From the NCBI RefSeq assembly GCF_002887775.1, contig NZ_LOCM01000028.1, positions 56,322 to 120,321 on the forward strand: a stretch of DNA of 64,000 bases, read 5' to 3'. The DNA is from Streptococcus penaeicida (GTDB lineage: Bacteria > Bacillota > Bacilli > Lactobacillales > Streptococcaceae). The notes beneath the pieces were generated by a model. That model worked only from the letters and a program-made list of their open reading frames with translations. It searched no databases and had not been told where the DNA came from. Positions 40,175 through 50,932 of this stretch are shown piece after piece; the first letter of the stretch is position 1; every line of letters begins with the position of its first letter. The translations under genes were made by a program, and so were the position numbers.

Positions 40175-42645
40175 ATGAAGAAACATTACGTATCGAAGAG
40201 CGCATTTTTTTTAGCTATGTTAGTTGCAGCTGGTTCAGCACAAATGGTAAAAGCTGAAACTCCTACTACAAGTGCATCTACGACAACCAGTCCTGTTGCA
40301 GCAAGTACAACAACTGTTACTGCACCTACTTCAAGTGAAGTAGCACCTGCTCCGGTGGCAGCTCCAACAAGTGCACCTGCAGCGGAAGCAACAACTAGTC
40401 AAACTGCTACAACAGTAGCACCCACAGCGACAACAACTGCTCCAGCAGCAGCTCCAAGTACAAGCACAAAAACAAACACACAATTGGCACCTGTAGCCAA
40501 ACAAGCAGCTACAACTCCTGTCGAAGGACAAAATGTCGATGTGCGTATTATCTCCACAACTGACCTTCATTCAAACCTTGTTAACTACGACTACTACCAA
40601 GATAAAGAATCACAAATGATTGGATTAGCAAAAGCTGGGGTCCTTATTGACCAAGCAAAAGCTGAAAATCCTAATACAGTTATTGTCGATAACGGTGATA
40701 TTCTTCAAGGGACACCTCTTGGAACTTACACAGCCCTTATTGACCCAGTTCAAGCCGGCGAAGTACACCCAATGTATGCTGCCCTTAAAGAACTCGGTTT
40801 TGATGCCTCTACTCTTGGAAACCACGAATTCAATTATGGTTTACCATACCTCGAACGCGTCATTGCCTCTGCTGGCTTGCCAATTCTTAATGCCAATGTC
40901 TACGATGCAGCAACTGGTCAAAACCTCTTCAAACCATACGACATCATTACCAAGACTTTTACTGATGCGAATGGCCAAGCAGCAACTGTAAAAATCGGTA
41001 TTACCGGAATTGTTCCCCCTCAAATCATGGCTTGGGATAAGGCTAACCTGGAAGGTAAAGTTACCGTTAAAGATGCCGTTCAAGCTGTTCAAGAAATCAT
41101 TCCTACAATGAAAAACGCTGGCGCTGACATCGTTCTCGTTCTAGCCACACAGGTATCGGTGACGATGTTTATGAAGTTGGCGAAGAAAACGTTGGTTACC
41201 AAATTGCTAGCTTAGCAGGCGTTGATGCTGTTGTTACAGGTCACTCTCACGCTGAATTCCCTTCAGGTCAAGATACTGGTTTCTACGAAGCTTACAATGG
41301 CGTTGATGGAATCTCAGGTCTTATCAATGGTACTCCAGTTACAATGGCTGGTAAATACGGCGACCATATCGGTGTTATTGACTTAGACCTTACCTTCACT
41401 GGTGGTCAATGGACAGTTAATAAAGACCAAAACCATGCTGAAATCCGTAAAATTGATACTAAATCAACAGTAGCTGATCCTGATATTATTGCCCTTGCCC
41501 AAGAAGCACATAAAGGAACAATTGATTACGTTCGCCAACAAGTTGGTGAAACAACAGCTCCAATCAACTCTTACTTCGCTCTTGTAAAAGATGATCCATC
41601 AGTTCAAATTGTTAACAATGCTCAACTTTGGTATGCTAAGCAACAATTAGCAGGAACTCCTGAAGCAGACTTACCATTATTATCAGCAGCTGCTCCATTT
41701 AAAGCAGGTACTCGTAATGACCCAACTGCATACACTGATATCCCAGCTGGACCAATTGCTATTAAAAACGTTGCTGACCTTTACCTTTATGATAACGTTA
41801 CAGCAATCCTCAAAGTAACTGGTGCTGACATTAAAGAATGGTTAGAAATGTCTGCTGGACAATTCAATACTATCGACCCTAACAATGCTGGTCCACAAGA
41901 CTTGGTAAATACACAATACCGTACTTACAACTTCGATGTTATCGATGGTGTCACTTACGAATTCGACGTTACTCAAGCCAATAAATATGATGCCAAAGGT
42001 AATTTGGTTAACCCAGATGCTAACCGCGTTATCAACTTGAAATATCAAGGTAAAGACATTGATCCTAACCAAGAATTCATGGTTGTTACCAACAATTACC
42101 GTGCTAGCGGTACTTTCCCTGGTGTTAAAAACGCAACAATTAATCGTTTGCTTAACTTAGAAAACCGTCAAGCCATCATTAATTACATTGTTGCTGAAAA
42201 AACAATTAATCCAAGTGCTGACAACAACTGGTATTTTGCTGACACTATTAAAGGTCTTGACCTTCATTTCTTAAGTGCTGAAAAAGCAAAAGACTTAATC
42301 GGAAATGCTAAAGATATTGCCTATGTTGCACCTTCTACTGTTGAAGGATTCGGAGACTTCGTCTTCACTTATGTAAAACCTGAAGTTCCAACAACTCCAG
42401 TTGAAACACCTGAAACTCCAAAACCAGCAACACCTGGCCAAACAAATACTGGACTTACACCAAGTCAGCGTCAATACGTTTACCAATTGGCAGCAAATGC
42501 TTACCAACAAACAAGTGCGAAAGCAGAAGCTTCTAAAGAAGCTCAATTGCCACACACAGGCGTTAAAGAATCTCGTGGACTTCTCATGATGGGACTTAGC
42601 TTCTTTGGCCTCGCAGGCATCTTACGCAAAAAAGAAAGCAAATAA
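40175..42645 (+). CDS. cell-wall-anchored 5'-nucleotidase (single-base frame break)
   Basis: Surface enzyme that removes phosphate from extracellular nucleotides, giving adenosine. It has a signal peptide, a Thr/Ala/Pro-rich linker (about 30-115), a metallophosphatase domain (ISTTDLHSNL, VDNGDILQGTPLG, TLGNHEFNYG) and a C-terminal nucleotide-binding domain (about 480 on). The sorting signal is LPHTG with a hydrophobic segment and RKKESK tail. The frame breaks near 41146: GCCACACAGG lacks one C. Restoring it gives VLAHTGIGDDVYE and later VTGHSHAEFPSG, which carry metal-binding His residues. Restored length is about 823 residues. S. pyogenes and S. agalactiae homologues aid immune evasion. Confidence 0.92.
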
Positions 42646-42690
42646 TGAGAGCTTATCTCACTCAACCATTCTATTGAGAAAATAAGTAAA

Positions 42691-42736
42691 AGAGAGAAAG
42701 TTCTAACCAAAGATTGGTTTGGAGCTTTCTCTTTTT
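42691..42736 (+). terminator. 5'-nucleotidase gene terminator
   Basis: AGAGAAAG ... AACCAAAGATTGGTT ... CTTTCTCT nested stem followed by TTTT. Confidence 0.75.
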
Positions 42737-42805
42737 GTCTTGTTAATAACTATATCTTGTGCTAAACTAGTAAACAGATTACAAGATATAGTATTAGGAG
42801 AGCAA

Positions 42806-43266
42806 ATGTCTGATTTAACCATTGTCTTTATCAGTTTAAGTGGTAACACCTTAAGTTTCGTTAAACGCTTAGGCCTTTATTTACAGGAAAATCATGGTAT
42901 TGGGACCAGAACAATCAATATTAAAGAATTAAAGCATGAAACTTTCCCAGTTGACGATAATTATGTCGCCATCTTACCAACCTACCTTGAAGGGGGTAAC
43001 GGGCTTGATTCTGGCGATGTCGAAATCCTCACTAACCCTTTGGGTGATTTCATCAAAGCCACGACAACTACAAACGCTGTTTTGGCATCATCGGATCTGG
43101 AAACCGAAATTTTAACAACCAATATTGCCTGACAGCCAAACAATATGAACAACGCTTTGGTTTCCCCATGATTGGCGATTTTGAGTTGCGAGGTACCATT
43201 TCCGATATCGAGCGCTTAGCCAAGGTTATTTTGGAAAGAAAAGCCGCATTTGAATCGCAACCATAA
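42806..43266 (+). CDS. nrdI: NrdI-like flavodoxin (single-base frame break)
   Basis: Small flavoprotein that helps assemble the dimanganese cofactor of class Ib ribonucleotide reductase. ATG at 42806 after TTAGGAGAGC starts [21 protein letters not shown], with the FMN phosphate loop SLSGNT. The frame breaks near 43075: AAACGCTG lacks one C. Restoring it gives [20 protein letters not shown], the hallmark of NrdI, and the frame runs on to a TAA at 43264-43266, about 152 residues. No nrdE/F genes are adjacent, so this is a stand-alone copy. Confidence 0.88.
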
Positions 43267-43270
43267 TAAG

Positions 43271-43296
43271 AGCTCAGAAAATCTCTGGGCTTTTCT
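43271..43296 (+). terminator. nrdI terminator
   Basis: AGCTCAG / CTGGGCT stem (one G·U pair) followed by TTTTC. Confidence 0.6.
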
Positions 43297-43356
43297 TCTG
43301 TCTTTGGCTTTAGCATGTTATAATAGGGGTATTGAACTAATGAAAAGGGAGCAATT

Positions 43357-44394
43357 ATGAAAACAACTGTTGACTACATTACCAAATTAACACAAATCCC
43401 ATCACCAACCGGTTTTACCAAAACCATCATGGATTATGTATCAGCTGAGTTAAGTAGCTTTGGTTATGAACCTGTTCGCACCAATAAAGGTGGCCTCATG
43501 GTTTCCGTCAAAGGTCAAGATGACAGCAAACACCGAGTGGTAACTGCCCATTTAGATACATTGGGTGCAATGGTTCGTGCCATTAAACCTGATGGTCGTC
43601 TCAAGATGGATTTGGTAGGTGGATTCGTCTATAACGCCATTGAAGGGGAAAACTGTATTGTCCATGTGGCCAAAAATGGTAAAGAAATCTCAGGAACGAT
43701 TCTGATTCACCAAACCTCAGTCCATGTCTATAAAGACGCCGGAACTGCTGAACGTAATCAAGCAAATATGGAAGTTCGTCTAGATGAAAAAGTTCGTACT
43801 GCAGATGAAACACGCGCATTAGGTATCGAAGTGGGTGACTTCATTTCTTTCGATCCACGTGTTGTTCTCACAGACTCAGGCTTTATCAAATCACGTCACC
43901 TAGATGATAAAGTGTCTGCAGCTATTCTGATTGAATTGCTCAAAGAATACAAAGAAAATAATATTACCCTACCATACACCACTCACTTCTACTTCTCAGC
44001 CTTTGAAGAAGTTGGACACGGGGCTAATTCAAGCCTTCCCAAAGAAACCGTTGAGTACCTAGCTGTCGACATGGGAGCAATGGGAGATGACCAAACCACA
44101 GATGAATATACTGTTTCTATCTGTGTCAAAGATGCATCAGGACCTTACCACTATGAGCTACGACAACATATGGTAGCCCTTTGTTTGGAAAATAATATCC
44201 CTTACCAATTAGACATCTACCCATACTATGGCTCAGATGCCTCAGCAGCCATGCGTTCAGGAGCTGAAGTCAAACACGCCCTCCTCGGAGCAGGTATTGA
44301 ATCAAGCCACTCATACGAACGCACCCACCGTGACTCTGTTGAAGCAACTGAAAAACTAGTAGATGCTTACCTCAAGAGCCAAATGATTGATTAG
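43357..44394 (+). CDS. M42-family metallo-aminopeptidase
   Basis: Cytosolic dinuclear metal peptidase cutting N-terminal residues from peptides (glutamyl aminopeptidase/deblocking type). It has 345 residues. Metal-ligand segments in order: TAHLDTLG (about 68), RHLDDKVSAA (about 180, with bridging Asp), FEEVGHGA (catalytic Glu pair, about 213), VDMGAMG and the C-terminal SSHSYERTH. AAGGGAG precedes the ATG. It is followed closely by a small kinase gene. In-vivo substrates are not told by sequence. Confidence 0.93.
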   Translation: MKTTVDYITKLTQIPSPTGFTKTIMDYVSAELSSFGYEPVRTNKGGLMVSVKGQDDSKHRVVTAHLDTLGAMVRAIKPDGRLKMDLVGGFVYNAIEGENCIVHVAKNGKEISGTILIHQTSVHVYKDAGTAERNQANMEVRLDEKVRTADETRALGIEVGDFISFDPRVVLTDSGFIKSRHLDDKVSAAILIELLKEYKENNITLPYTTHFYFSAFEEVGHGANSSLPKETVEYLAVDMGAMGDDQTTDEYTVSICVKDASGPYHYELRQHMVALCLENNIPYQLDIYPYYGSDASAAMRSGAEVKHALLGAGIESSHSYERTHRDSVEATEKLVDAYLKSQMID

Positions 44395-44413
44395 TAGAAA
44401 AGAGGAAGATAGA

Positions 44414-44917
44414 TTGACCAAACTCATTCTGATAAGAGGAAATTCTGCTAGTGGAAAAACGAGTTTGGCTAATGTTCTTCAAGCTAAATTGGGCGAGAAT
44501 ACCTTGCTTCTTTCCCAAGACAAGCTCCGTCGAGAAATGTTACTGGCTCATGATGGTTTTGACACGCCAACAATCCCACTATTAATATCCTTGTTAAGTT
44601 ATGGAATTAAATACTGTGACTATATCATTTTAGAAGGTATTCTAAAAGCAGATTGGTACGCTCCTGTTTGGGATTTTATCAGCCAACAAAATCAACTTCA
44701 AGTCTTTGCTTATTATTATGATGTTCCATTCGAAGAAACATTAAAGCGCCATTCAGCCAGAAGTAAGGCCGAAGAGTTTGGCGAGGAGGCTCTGAAAAGG
44801 TGGTGGAATGAAAAAGATTACCTAGGAATAATCCCCGAAAAGACTTTTGACAAAACAGTCACCCTTCAAGAAGCTCTCAATAACATTTTGCAAGATATTA
44901 AAAAAGGTCAGGAATAA
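44414..44917 (+). CDS. P-loop kinase (AAA_33/zeta-like)
   Basis: Has 167 residues from a TTG at 44414, chosen because AGAGGA lies seven bases upstream; a longer ATG version from 44387 would overlap the peptidase gene. Walker A is IRGNSASGKTS at the N-terminus, and LLSQDKLRREML is a likely substrate/nucleotide contact. The fold resembles small-molecule kinases and zeta toxins, but no antitoxin gene is present, so a housekeeping phosphotransferase is more likely. Function unknown. Confidence 0.75.
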   Translation: MTKLILIRGNSASGKTSLANVLQAKLGENTLLLSQDKLRREMLLAHDGFDTPTIPLLISLLSYGIKYCDYIILEGILKADWYAPVWDFISQQNQLQVFAYYYDVPFEETLKRHSARSKAEEFGEEALKRWWNEKDYLGIIPEKTFDKTVTLQEALNNILQDIKKGQE

Positions 44918-44932
44918 TTTCCTGACCTTTTT
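44901..44932. terminator. bidirectional terminator
   Basis: AAAAAGGTCAGG / CCTGACCTTTTT, perfect 12-bp arms, overlapping the kinase stop and the converging EEP gene. Confidence 0.85.
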
Positions 44933-45758
44933 AATCACTTAACCACTCTGTTTCGACTGATAAGCCAAAATGGTCACTAACCACAGGGGCAGTACCACCT
45001 TCAAAAGTAATTTCTGAATTTTTAACCAGAAAATCCTTGCTCATAAAAGCATGGTCCACTTTAAAGGCCTGATCATTTTCTTCCCAACCATCAATATCAG
45101 CCACAATACTATGATCTCCAAAGACATGCTCAGCAAGCTTATGACTATCTTGCAGCTTCAAAGGACTAGCCATTACCATTTGGTAACCCGGACCATCAGT
45201 GGGATTATTGAAATCCCCCATCAGCATTAAAGGAAGATCTAGGTCAGCTAAGCGTCCTTCCAAAACAGCCCACTCTTCTTCAAAACCTTTACCAAACCAA
45301 GACAAATGAAGAGACGTCACAGCAACTGGACGGTCTTCAACTATCGTCTCTGCCAAAAGGACTCGTCTTGTGTGGAAATCATACTCATCGTTTGCCTCAG
45401 TTACCAAAAGATCTTCAACCTTAATTGGATTTTTTGAAAGAATCGCTACGCCCTCATGATAAATGTCATAACCAATATGATTATAAGCCCAAGACCAATA
45501 GTAATTTTGGCCCCGCTTTGCTAAATAATTAACTAATAAGAGAGCAAAATTATCCTTATGCAATTCAGGCGTCCCAGGAATTTCTTGATAGTAATAGTCT
45601 TCAGGAGCTACTTCGCTGGTCATTAACTGATTGATTTCTTGTAAGCAGATCAGATCATATTTTTCAGCTAAGATATGTTCTGCCAAGTCAAATAATTTCT
45701 TTAAAGCATTAACTTCCATCCATGAATGCGTATTAAGCGTTAACCACTTTGCCATCAT
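44931..45758 (-). CDS. endonuclease/exonuclease/phosphatase (EEP) family hydrolase
   Basis: Metal-dependent phosphoesterase of 275 residues with no signal peptide. Motifs: LNTHSW at the start, DLICLQEINQL with the metal-binding Glu (about 40), LMGDFNNPTDGPG (about 180) and the C-terminal VVSDHFGL with the catalytic Asp-His. It lies just after malT in the same direction, and could be cotranscribed despite the terminator between them. Whether it acts on nucleic acid or on a small phosphodiester is not clear. Confidence 0.82.
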   Translation of the reverse strand: MMAKWLTLNTHSWMEVNALKKLFDLAEHILAEKYDLICLQEINQLMTSEVAPEDYYYQEIPGTPELHKDNFALLLVNYLAKRGQNYYWSWAYNHIGYDIYHEGVAILSKNPIKVEDLLVTEANDEYDFHTRRVLLAETIVEDRPVAVTSLHLSWFGKGFEEEWAVLEGRLADLDLPLMLMGDFNNPTDGPGYQMVMASPLKLQDSHKLAEHVFGDHSIVADIDGWEENDQAFKVDHAFMSKDFLVKNSEITFEGGTAPVVSDHFGLSVETEWLSD

Positions 45759-45781
45759 TTTCCTCTCTCTAAACGGATAAG

Positions 45782-45823
45782 AGAGTCATTCTCATCCCTT
45801 TTAAATGAGGTGAGAATGACTCT
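45782..45823 (-). terminator. malT terminator
   Basis: AGAGTCATTCTCA / TGAGAATGACTCT, perfect 13-bp arms, followed by CTTATC on the minus strand. Confidence 0.75.
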
Positions 45824-45831
45824 ATTATCTC

Positions 45832-48012
45832 TTACATTTTAACAGTAGCTACTTGTTTTTTAGCAGCTTGTTGCCCTTGGGCAGTCAATGTGACTTCTTT
45901 GACAAGTTCCTGATTAGTGAAAACCACAACGATGGTTGATTCTTTCCCTGCAGATGTGATTGCTTGATAGTCAACTTTGATTAAAAGGTCACCAGCTTCA
46001 ACTTTTTGACCAGGCGCAACTTGCAAATCAAATGGAACACCGTCCAAGTCGACAGTATCTAAGCCAACATGTACTAAAACTTCCAAACCAGAATCCGTTA
46101 AGATACCTAGGGCATGTTTAGTTGGGAAAATACTGGTAATAGTACCTGTAACCGGAGCAAATACTTCAGAAGAACTTGGTTCAACCGCAAATCCATCACC
46201 CATCATTTTACCAGCAAATACTTGGTCTTTCACTTCTGTGATTGGAATGACTTGACCATCAGCCACCGAAAGGATGTCCTCTGAAATACCTTTTGAAACA
46301 GTATTTGTTTCTTCTGATGCTTTAGCTGAGAAATCAGACTGCGGAATTGCGACACCCGAGTCAAGTAAATCTTGAATATCCGATTTTAAAATATCAGCTT
46401 TTGGACCATAAACAGCTTGGACCCCTGAACCTTTAACGATGAGTCCCATAGCACCTGCTTTTTTCCAAGCATCTTCCGTTCCAACAGCATGTGGATCTTT
46501 TACTGACACTCGCAAACGTGTCATACAGGCATCTACATCAGTAATATTTTCAGCACCACCAAGGAGATTAATGATTTGAACGACTTGTGCGTCAGCATTT
46601 ACTGTGTCTGAAGAAACCGACTTTTTGTCATCATCTAGCATATCTGAATCATAATTGCCCAAACGACCAGCTGTTGCCAAGTTCATTTTTTTAATCATGA
46701 AATCAGAGATAAAGTACATAATCGCTCCGAAGAGGAGTGATACCCATACGAAGTTAAGTAAATCCATACCTAAGCCAGCTTTAAGTGCCATAGGAGTCCG
46801 CGTCAATAATTCAATATTACCGAAAGAGTGCACACGAAGATTTACCAAGTCTGCCATGGCAAATGAAGCCCCTTGTACAACAGCATAGACAATATAAAGA
46901 GGCATAGCCGCAAACATAAACATGTATTCAAGTGGCTCAGTAACTCCTGTCAAGAAGACTGCTGCCGCAGCAGAGAAGAACATCATTTTATATTTTGATT
47001 TTTTATCTGGGTCAACATTACGGTACATAGCTAAAGCAACACCCATAAGTGTTCCTGTTGCACCTATCATTTGTCCTACTTTAAAACGTGCCGGTGTGAC
47101 ATCAGACATTAATTGATGGTAAGCACCTGAGTCTGTGCCTTTTAAATTAACAAGGTCTGTTACCCAAGCTAACCAAAGTGGGTCTTGACCAAATACTTTT
47201 GATCCTTGACTGGCACCTGTCATCACTTCATAAGTTCCACCAAGTGCCGTATAGTTCATTGGAATCGTTAGCATGTGGTGCAAACCAAATGGTAAAAGTA
47301 AACGTTCTAAAGTTCCATATAAGAATGGTGCGAAAAACGGTGCTGTATCTTGAGATGAAGCAATCCATTTACCAAAACCGTTGATACCAGACTGAATAAG
47401 AGGCCAAATAACAACTAAAGCTAGGGCTACTAGTACAGAACGTAAAATTACCACAAATGGTACGAAGCGTTTACCGTTAAAGAAAGTTAACACTTCTGGT
47501 AATTTACGATAATTATAATATTTATTGTAAGCAGTAGCTCCAACAAAACCAGCAATTATCCCAACAAATACTCCAGTATTTAAAGCAGGTGCTTCTAAGA
47601 CACTAGTAAAGTAATCCTTAACAACCATGTCTGTCCCAAAAAGACTCGTTACCTTAGCAGCAGGGTCCGCTAACATGGCAGCATTAATACCGAAAAAGGC
47701 ACCTGTAATACGATTGATGAGAATGAAAGCTAAACCTGAAGCAAAGGCACCACCAGCCCGTTCTTTAGCCCAACTACCACCAATCGCTAAAGCAAAAAGT
47801 AAGTGCAAGTTAACAATAACTGCCCAACCAATTTGAGCAACAATATTACCTAAAGAAGCAAGAAAAGCTGAATCATGGTTAATCATTGGAATTGAATTTC
47901 CAATACTGATCATCAAACCAGCAGCAGGCATTACTGCAATAACGACCATTAAGCATTTGCCAAATTTTTGCCAAAATTCAAAACTAAAAATCTGTTTGAC
48001 AGACGTCTTCAT
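45832..48012 (-). CDS. malT: maltose/glucose-type PTS EIICBA
   Basis: Imports and phosphorylates maltose. It has 726 residues: EIIC (about 1-430, with TGVTEPLEYMFMFAA), EIIB around 500 with the phospho-Cys in DVDACMTRLRVSV, and EIIA at the C-terminus (VTGTITSIFPTKHALGI, EVLVHVGLDTVDL with phospho-His). The ATG at 48012 is preferred to a longer frame from 48084 because AAGGAG lies just before it and the extra part overlaps the operator. malR lies upstream in the same direction. Confidence 0.94.
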   Translation of the reverse strand: MKTSVKQIFSFEFWQKFGKCLMVVIAVMPAAGLMISIGNSIPMINHDSAFLASLGNIVAQIGWAVIVNLHLLFALAIGGSWAKERAGGAFASGLAFILINRITGAFFGINAAMLADPAAKVTSLFGTDMVVKDYFTSVLEAPALNTGVFVGIIAGFVGATAYNKYYNYRKLPEVLTFFNGKRFVPFVVILRSVLVALALVVIWPLIQSGINGFGKWIASSQDTAPFFAPFLYGTLERLLLPFGLHHMLTIPMNYTALGGTYEVMTGASQGSKVFGQDPLWLAWVTDLVNLKGTDSGAYHQLMSDVTPARFKVGQMIGATGTLMGVALAMYRNVDPDKKSKYKMMFFSAAAAVFLTGVTEPLEYMFMFAAMPLYIVYAVVQGASFAMADLVNLRVHSFGNIELLTRTPMALKAGLGMDLLNFVWVSLLFGAIMYFISDFMIKKMNLATAGRLGNYDSDMLDDDKKSVSSDTVNADAQVVQIINLLGGAENITDVDACMTRLRVSVKDPHAVGTEDAWKKAGAMGLIVKGSGVQAVYGPKADILKSDIQDLLDSGVAIPQSDFSAKASEETNTVSKGISEDILSVADGQVIPITEVKDQVFAGKMMGDGFAVEPSSSEVFAPVTGTITSIFPTKHALGILTDSGLEVLVHVGLDTVDLDGVPFDLQVAPGQKVEAGDLLIKVDYQAITSAGKESTIVVVFTNQELVKEVTLTAQGQQAAKKQVATVKM

Positions 48013-48081
48013 TTTTTTCTCCTTATTACTCTCAAAAGTGCTTATCATGAAAAATGACAAAACACAGAATAAACAACAATG

Positions 48082-48106
48082 CAAACGTTTTACGCAAACG
48101 TTTGCG
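48082..48106 (-). promoter_or_regulatory. malT operator (MalR palindromes)
   Basis: GCAAACGTTTGC (48095-48106) is a perfect 12-bp LacI-type palindrome, with a second GCAAACGTTTT at 48082. A TTTACA (about 48143-48148) and a TATA-rich -10 (about 48120) lie just upstream on the minus strand, so bound MalR or CcpA would cover the start of transcription. Confidence 0.75.
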
Positions 48107-48168
48107 TTTCCTTGACTATATTATATGCTCCTTTTATATTTTTGTAAAGACGTTTTTTAAAAAAATAA

Positions 48169-48195
48169 AAATCTTCCCCAAAAACGGGAAAGATT
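48169..48195 (-). terminator. malR terminator
   Basis: AATCTTTCCC / GGGGAAGATT stem on the minus strand followed by TTTATTTTTTT, overlapping the malR stop. Confidence 0.75.
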
Positions 48196-49186
48196 AACTT
48201 GATTGTCGTTCAATTATAGCATGGGAAACAATAATCGGTTTTTGATAATTTGTTTCACCTTTTAAGAGGAGGTTAGCTGCTTCCTCTCCTAACTGATAAG
48301 GAAAAATCTCAACTGAAGTTAGTGCTGGATTAGCAATTTTTGCCAAAATGGAATTATTGAAACTAATGATTGCTTTCGAAGCATCTTCTTCATTCAAGAG
48401 ACCTTGTAATTGAATAGCTGAAATATCATCGCAGGTGACAAAAGCTTCTGTCGGATGTAGATTTAAGTATTCTTTCAATGACTGATTACTTGAGGAACTC
48501 TCACTTAATAATTCTTTCAGATGAGCCGTCTGGGCTTTTAAGCCTTTTTTCTTCATCTCTTCAGCGTAGCCCATGTATCTTTCTGCTTGCACTAACTCGT
48601 CCATATCTGTATAGAGATATGTAATGTGTTGGTATCCTTTTTTCAAAAGATAAGATGTGGCATCCTTACCTGCCTGAAGGTTATCATTATTAACATAACG
48701 AACATGCTTATTGTCATCATTATAAGACTGGCCTACAACCACACATTCACTTTTTACAGACATGATATAATCAAAAACTTTATCATGTGTCTTTGAGTAG
48801 AGAAAAATGAACTTTGCAATGCGTCCACTTCGAACCATATTCTGGACTGTTGCTAGAAGTTCTTCCTCATAATGTCCTGTTGCAAGACTGACCAAATAGC
48901 CTTCTTTACTGCAAATTTCCGAAATCCCTTGAATAATCTGCATAAAGAATGGGTTATCTCCAAGTTCTTCAGCATTTCCTCTAAATGGTAAAATAATGCC
49001 AACTGTATTGGATTGTTTTTTGACTAGGTTTTGTGCTGAATAATTGGGGGAATAATCCAATTCCTCCATGGCTTTTCTGACCTTGTCCTTGGTCGCCTGA
49101 CTAATCATATTATTGTCATGCAAAGCTCTCGAGGCTGTCGAGGGCGAGACCCCAGCCAACTTTGCAACATCTTTAATAGTTACCAT
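48194..49186 (-). CDS. malR: LacI-family maltose regulator MalR
   Basis: Represses maltose genes until sugar is present. It has 330 residues: N-terminal HTH (TIKDVAKLAGVSPSTASRAL), hinge helix (SAQNLVKKQSNTVGIILP) and periplasmic-binding-type core. It lies upstream of malT, whose promoter holds a matching palindrome. Similar sites precede the small L12-like membrane gene and, more weakly, the amylopullulanase. Confidence 0.9.
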   Translation of the reverse strand: MVTIKDVAKLAGVSPSTASRALHDNNMISQATKDKVRKAMEELDYSPNYSAQNLVKKQSNTVGIILPFRGNAEELGDNPFFMQIIQGISEICSKEGYLVSLATGHYEEELLATVQNMVRSGRIAKFIFLYSKTHDKVFDYIMSVKSECVVVGQSYNDDNKHVRYVNNDNLQAGKDATSYLLKKGYQHITYLYTDMDELVQAERYMGYAEEMKKKGLKAQTAHLKELLSESSSSNQSLKEYLNLHPTEAFVTCDDISAIQLQGLLNEEDASKAIISFNNSILAKIANPALTSVEIFPYQLGEEAANLLLKGETNYQKPIIVSHAIIERQSS

Positions 49187-49226
49187 ATGTTCTCTCTCAC
49201 TAATAATCCTATTTTTGAGAATCTTT

Positions 49227-49970
49227 TTATTTATCTAACTCCAGCGCATAGCTGACAGCACTTAAGGCATACAAAGGTGCTGTTTCAGTCCGCATGATGC
49301 GGGGACCTAAGCCTGCAAGCTGGGCACCAGCTGCTTCAAAGTTTTGGATTTCTTGGGGGGACAAACCACCTTCTGGTCCAAAAATGAAGAGGATTTTGTC
49401 GCCTGCTTGACAGGCCTTCAAACCTTTTGCCAGGGTAGCTTGTTCGCCGGCCTTTGCGGATTCTTCATAGGCTACGAATATTTGATCAAAGTCCGACAAG
49501 GTCTTGAGAAAAGCTGCTTTTTGCTCAAATAATTGAATGGCAGGAATCAGATTGCGTTTGCTCTGTTCCGCCGCTCCTTGAGCGATTTTCTCCAATTTTT
49601 CCTGCTTCTTGACCAATTTTTTGCCGTCCCACTTAGCCACCGACCAGTCTGCGGGGAAGGCCCAAATGGCATGAGCACCCAATTCTGTCGCTTTCTGCGT
49701 TACCAATTCTAATTTATCGCCTTTGGGAAAGCCAGAGGCAATGGTCACTTGAACCGGCAACTCAACGTTTTGGTCCAGATCTTCAAGAATGGCAAAAGCA
49801 TGGGCTGCGCTATCAGAAACAGCGGCCAAACGTTTAATACCATCTTCAAAAACCAAGTGAACCTGATCGCCATCCGTCAACCGCATAACCTGAAACATGT
49901 GTTTCAAGGTTTCTTTGTCATCAATCACAATTGGATTTTGAAAAGGACCTTTAATAAAATACTGTTGCAT
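49227..49970 (-). CDS. rsmE: 16S rRNA (uracil-1498-N3) methyltransferase
   Basis: Has 247 residues, SPOUT-class methyltransferase with the N-terminal PUA-like domain. The SAM-binding knot shows FIFGPEGGLSPQEIQNF (about 195) and LGPRIMRTETAPLYALS near the C-terminus, the RsmE signature. The start overlaps the prmA stop by one base, so the two are translationally coupled, as in most Firmicutes. Confidence 0.96.
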   Translation of the reverse strand: MQQYFIKGPFQNPIVIDDKETLKHMFQVMRLTDGDQVHLVFEDGIKRLAAVSDSAAHAFAILEDLDQNVELPVQVTIASGFPKGDKLELVTQKATELGAHAIWAFPADWSVAKWDGKKLVKKQEKLEKIAQGAAEQSKRNLIPAIQLFEQKAAFLKTLSDFDQIFVAYEESAKAGEQATLAKGLKACQAGDKILFIFGPEGGLSPQEIQNFEAAGAQLAGLGPRIMRTETAPLYALSAVSYALELDK

Positions 49971-50923
49971 TAGCCACCAATCACTCCTGCTCTATTATCG
50001 GTTTTTTTAAAAATGCAGGCATTCCATTCCCCTTGAATCATATGGGTTTCCAGGAAGAAACCAGCATCTTCAGTTGACTTGCGGACCATGTCCCATTTCT
50101 CAGAAATAATACCAGACATGATCAAATAGCCTTCATCTTCAACCAGGCGGTATGCATCCGCAGTCAGATGAATGAGGATGTCGGCAAGAATGTTAGCAAC
50201 AATAACTTGCGCTTTCTGTTCGACACCTTTTAGAAGGTCACCAGCAGCCACATGAATATTAGACGTCCCTTGGTTTAAGGCGATATTTTCCTCTGCCACG
50301 CGCACCGCAACATCATCCAAATCAAAAGCAAAAATTTCCTTGGCCCCTAATAAAGAGCTGGCGATAGACAGAACACCAGACCCGGTACCCACGTCAATCA
50401 CCGTCTCGCCCCCACGCAGAACCTGCTCCAAGGCAAAAAGACTCATCTTAGTTGTTGGATGCGTCCCAGTCCCAAAGGCCATACCCGGATCCAGACGAAT
50501 AACCTTTTCCTCAGCCTTAGCCTCATAATCCGTCCAAGAAGGCACAATAGTCAAATCATGGGTAATCCGAGCTGGCTCATAGTATTTCTTCCAATTGTCA
50601 GCCCAATCTTCCTCAGCCAAGTCCTGAGCAGACAGGCTAATCTCGCCCGTCTCCAAACCAGAAGCTTTCAAGGCTTGCAAATCTTGCTCAATTTGCGCCC
50701 GCAAAGCCTGCACATCCATATTATCAGGAAAATAGCCCGTAATAGCTACCATTTCCGACTGCTCGACCTCAGGATAGAGCTCGCCAAAACGATCCTCCTG
50801 CCCCAAGTAATCCGCACTATCACTAATAGCCACACCCTGACTACCAGCCTCAATCAAAATATTAGAAACAGCTTCCTCAGCCTCACGATGGACCGAAACC
50901 GTCAACTCTTGCCAAGTATTCAT
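49970..50923 (-). CDS. prmA: ribosomal protein L11 methyltransferase
   Basis: Trimethylates L11. It has 317 residues: an N-terminal ferredoxin-like recognition domain, a linker, and a SAM-binding domain with [22 protein letters not shown] (about 180) and [14 protein letters not shown] (the NPPY-like region). Its start lies 9 bases after the DUF3013 stop, forming the operon DUF3013–prmA–rsmE. Confidence 0.96.
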   Translation of the reverse strand: MNTWQELTVSVHREAEEAVSNILIEAGSQGVAISDSADYLGQEDRFGELYPEVEQSEMVAITGYFPDNMDVQALRAQIEQDLQALKASGLETGEISLSAQDLAEEDWADNWKKYYEPARITHDLTIVPSWTDYEAKAEEKVIRLDPGMAFGTGTHPTTKMSLFALEQVLRGGETVIDVGTGSGVLSIASSLLGAKEIFAFDLDDVAVRVAEENIALNQGTSNIHVAAGDLLKGVEQKAQVIVANILADILIHLTADAYRLVEDEGYLIMSGIISEKWDMVRKSTEDAGFFLETHMIQGEWNACIFKKTDNRAGVIGG

Positions 50924-50932
50924 AAACTCTCC

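Noticed and set aside
44414..44917. Zeta-type toxin of a toxin–antitoxin pair
   Set aside because: The P-loop fits, but no epsilon-like antitoxin is adjacent and it sits in an operon-like position after a peptidase gene.
48012..48084. Longer start for malT
   Set aside because: The extra residues overlap the operator and lack a ribosome site; AAGGAG precedes the ATG at 48012.
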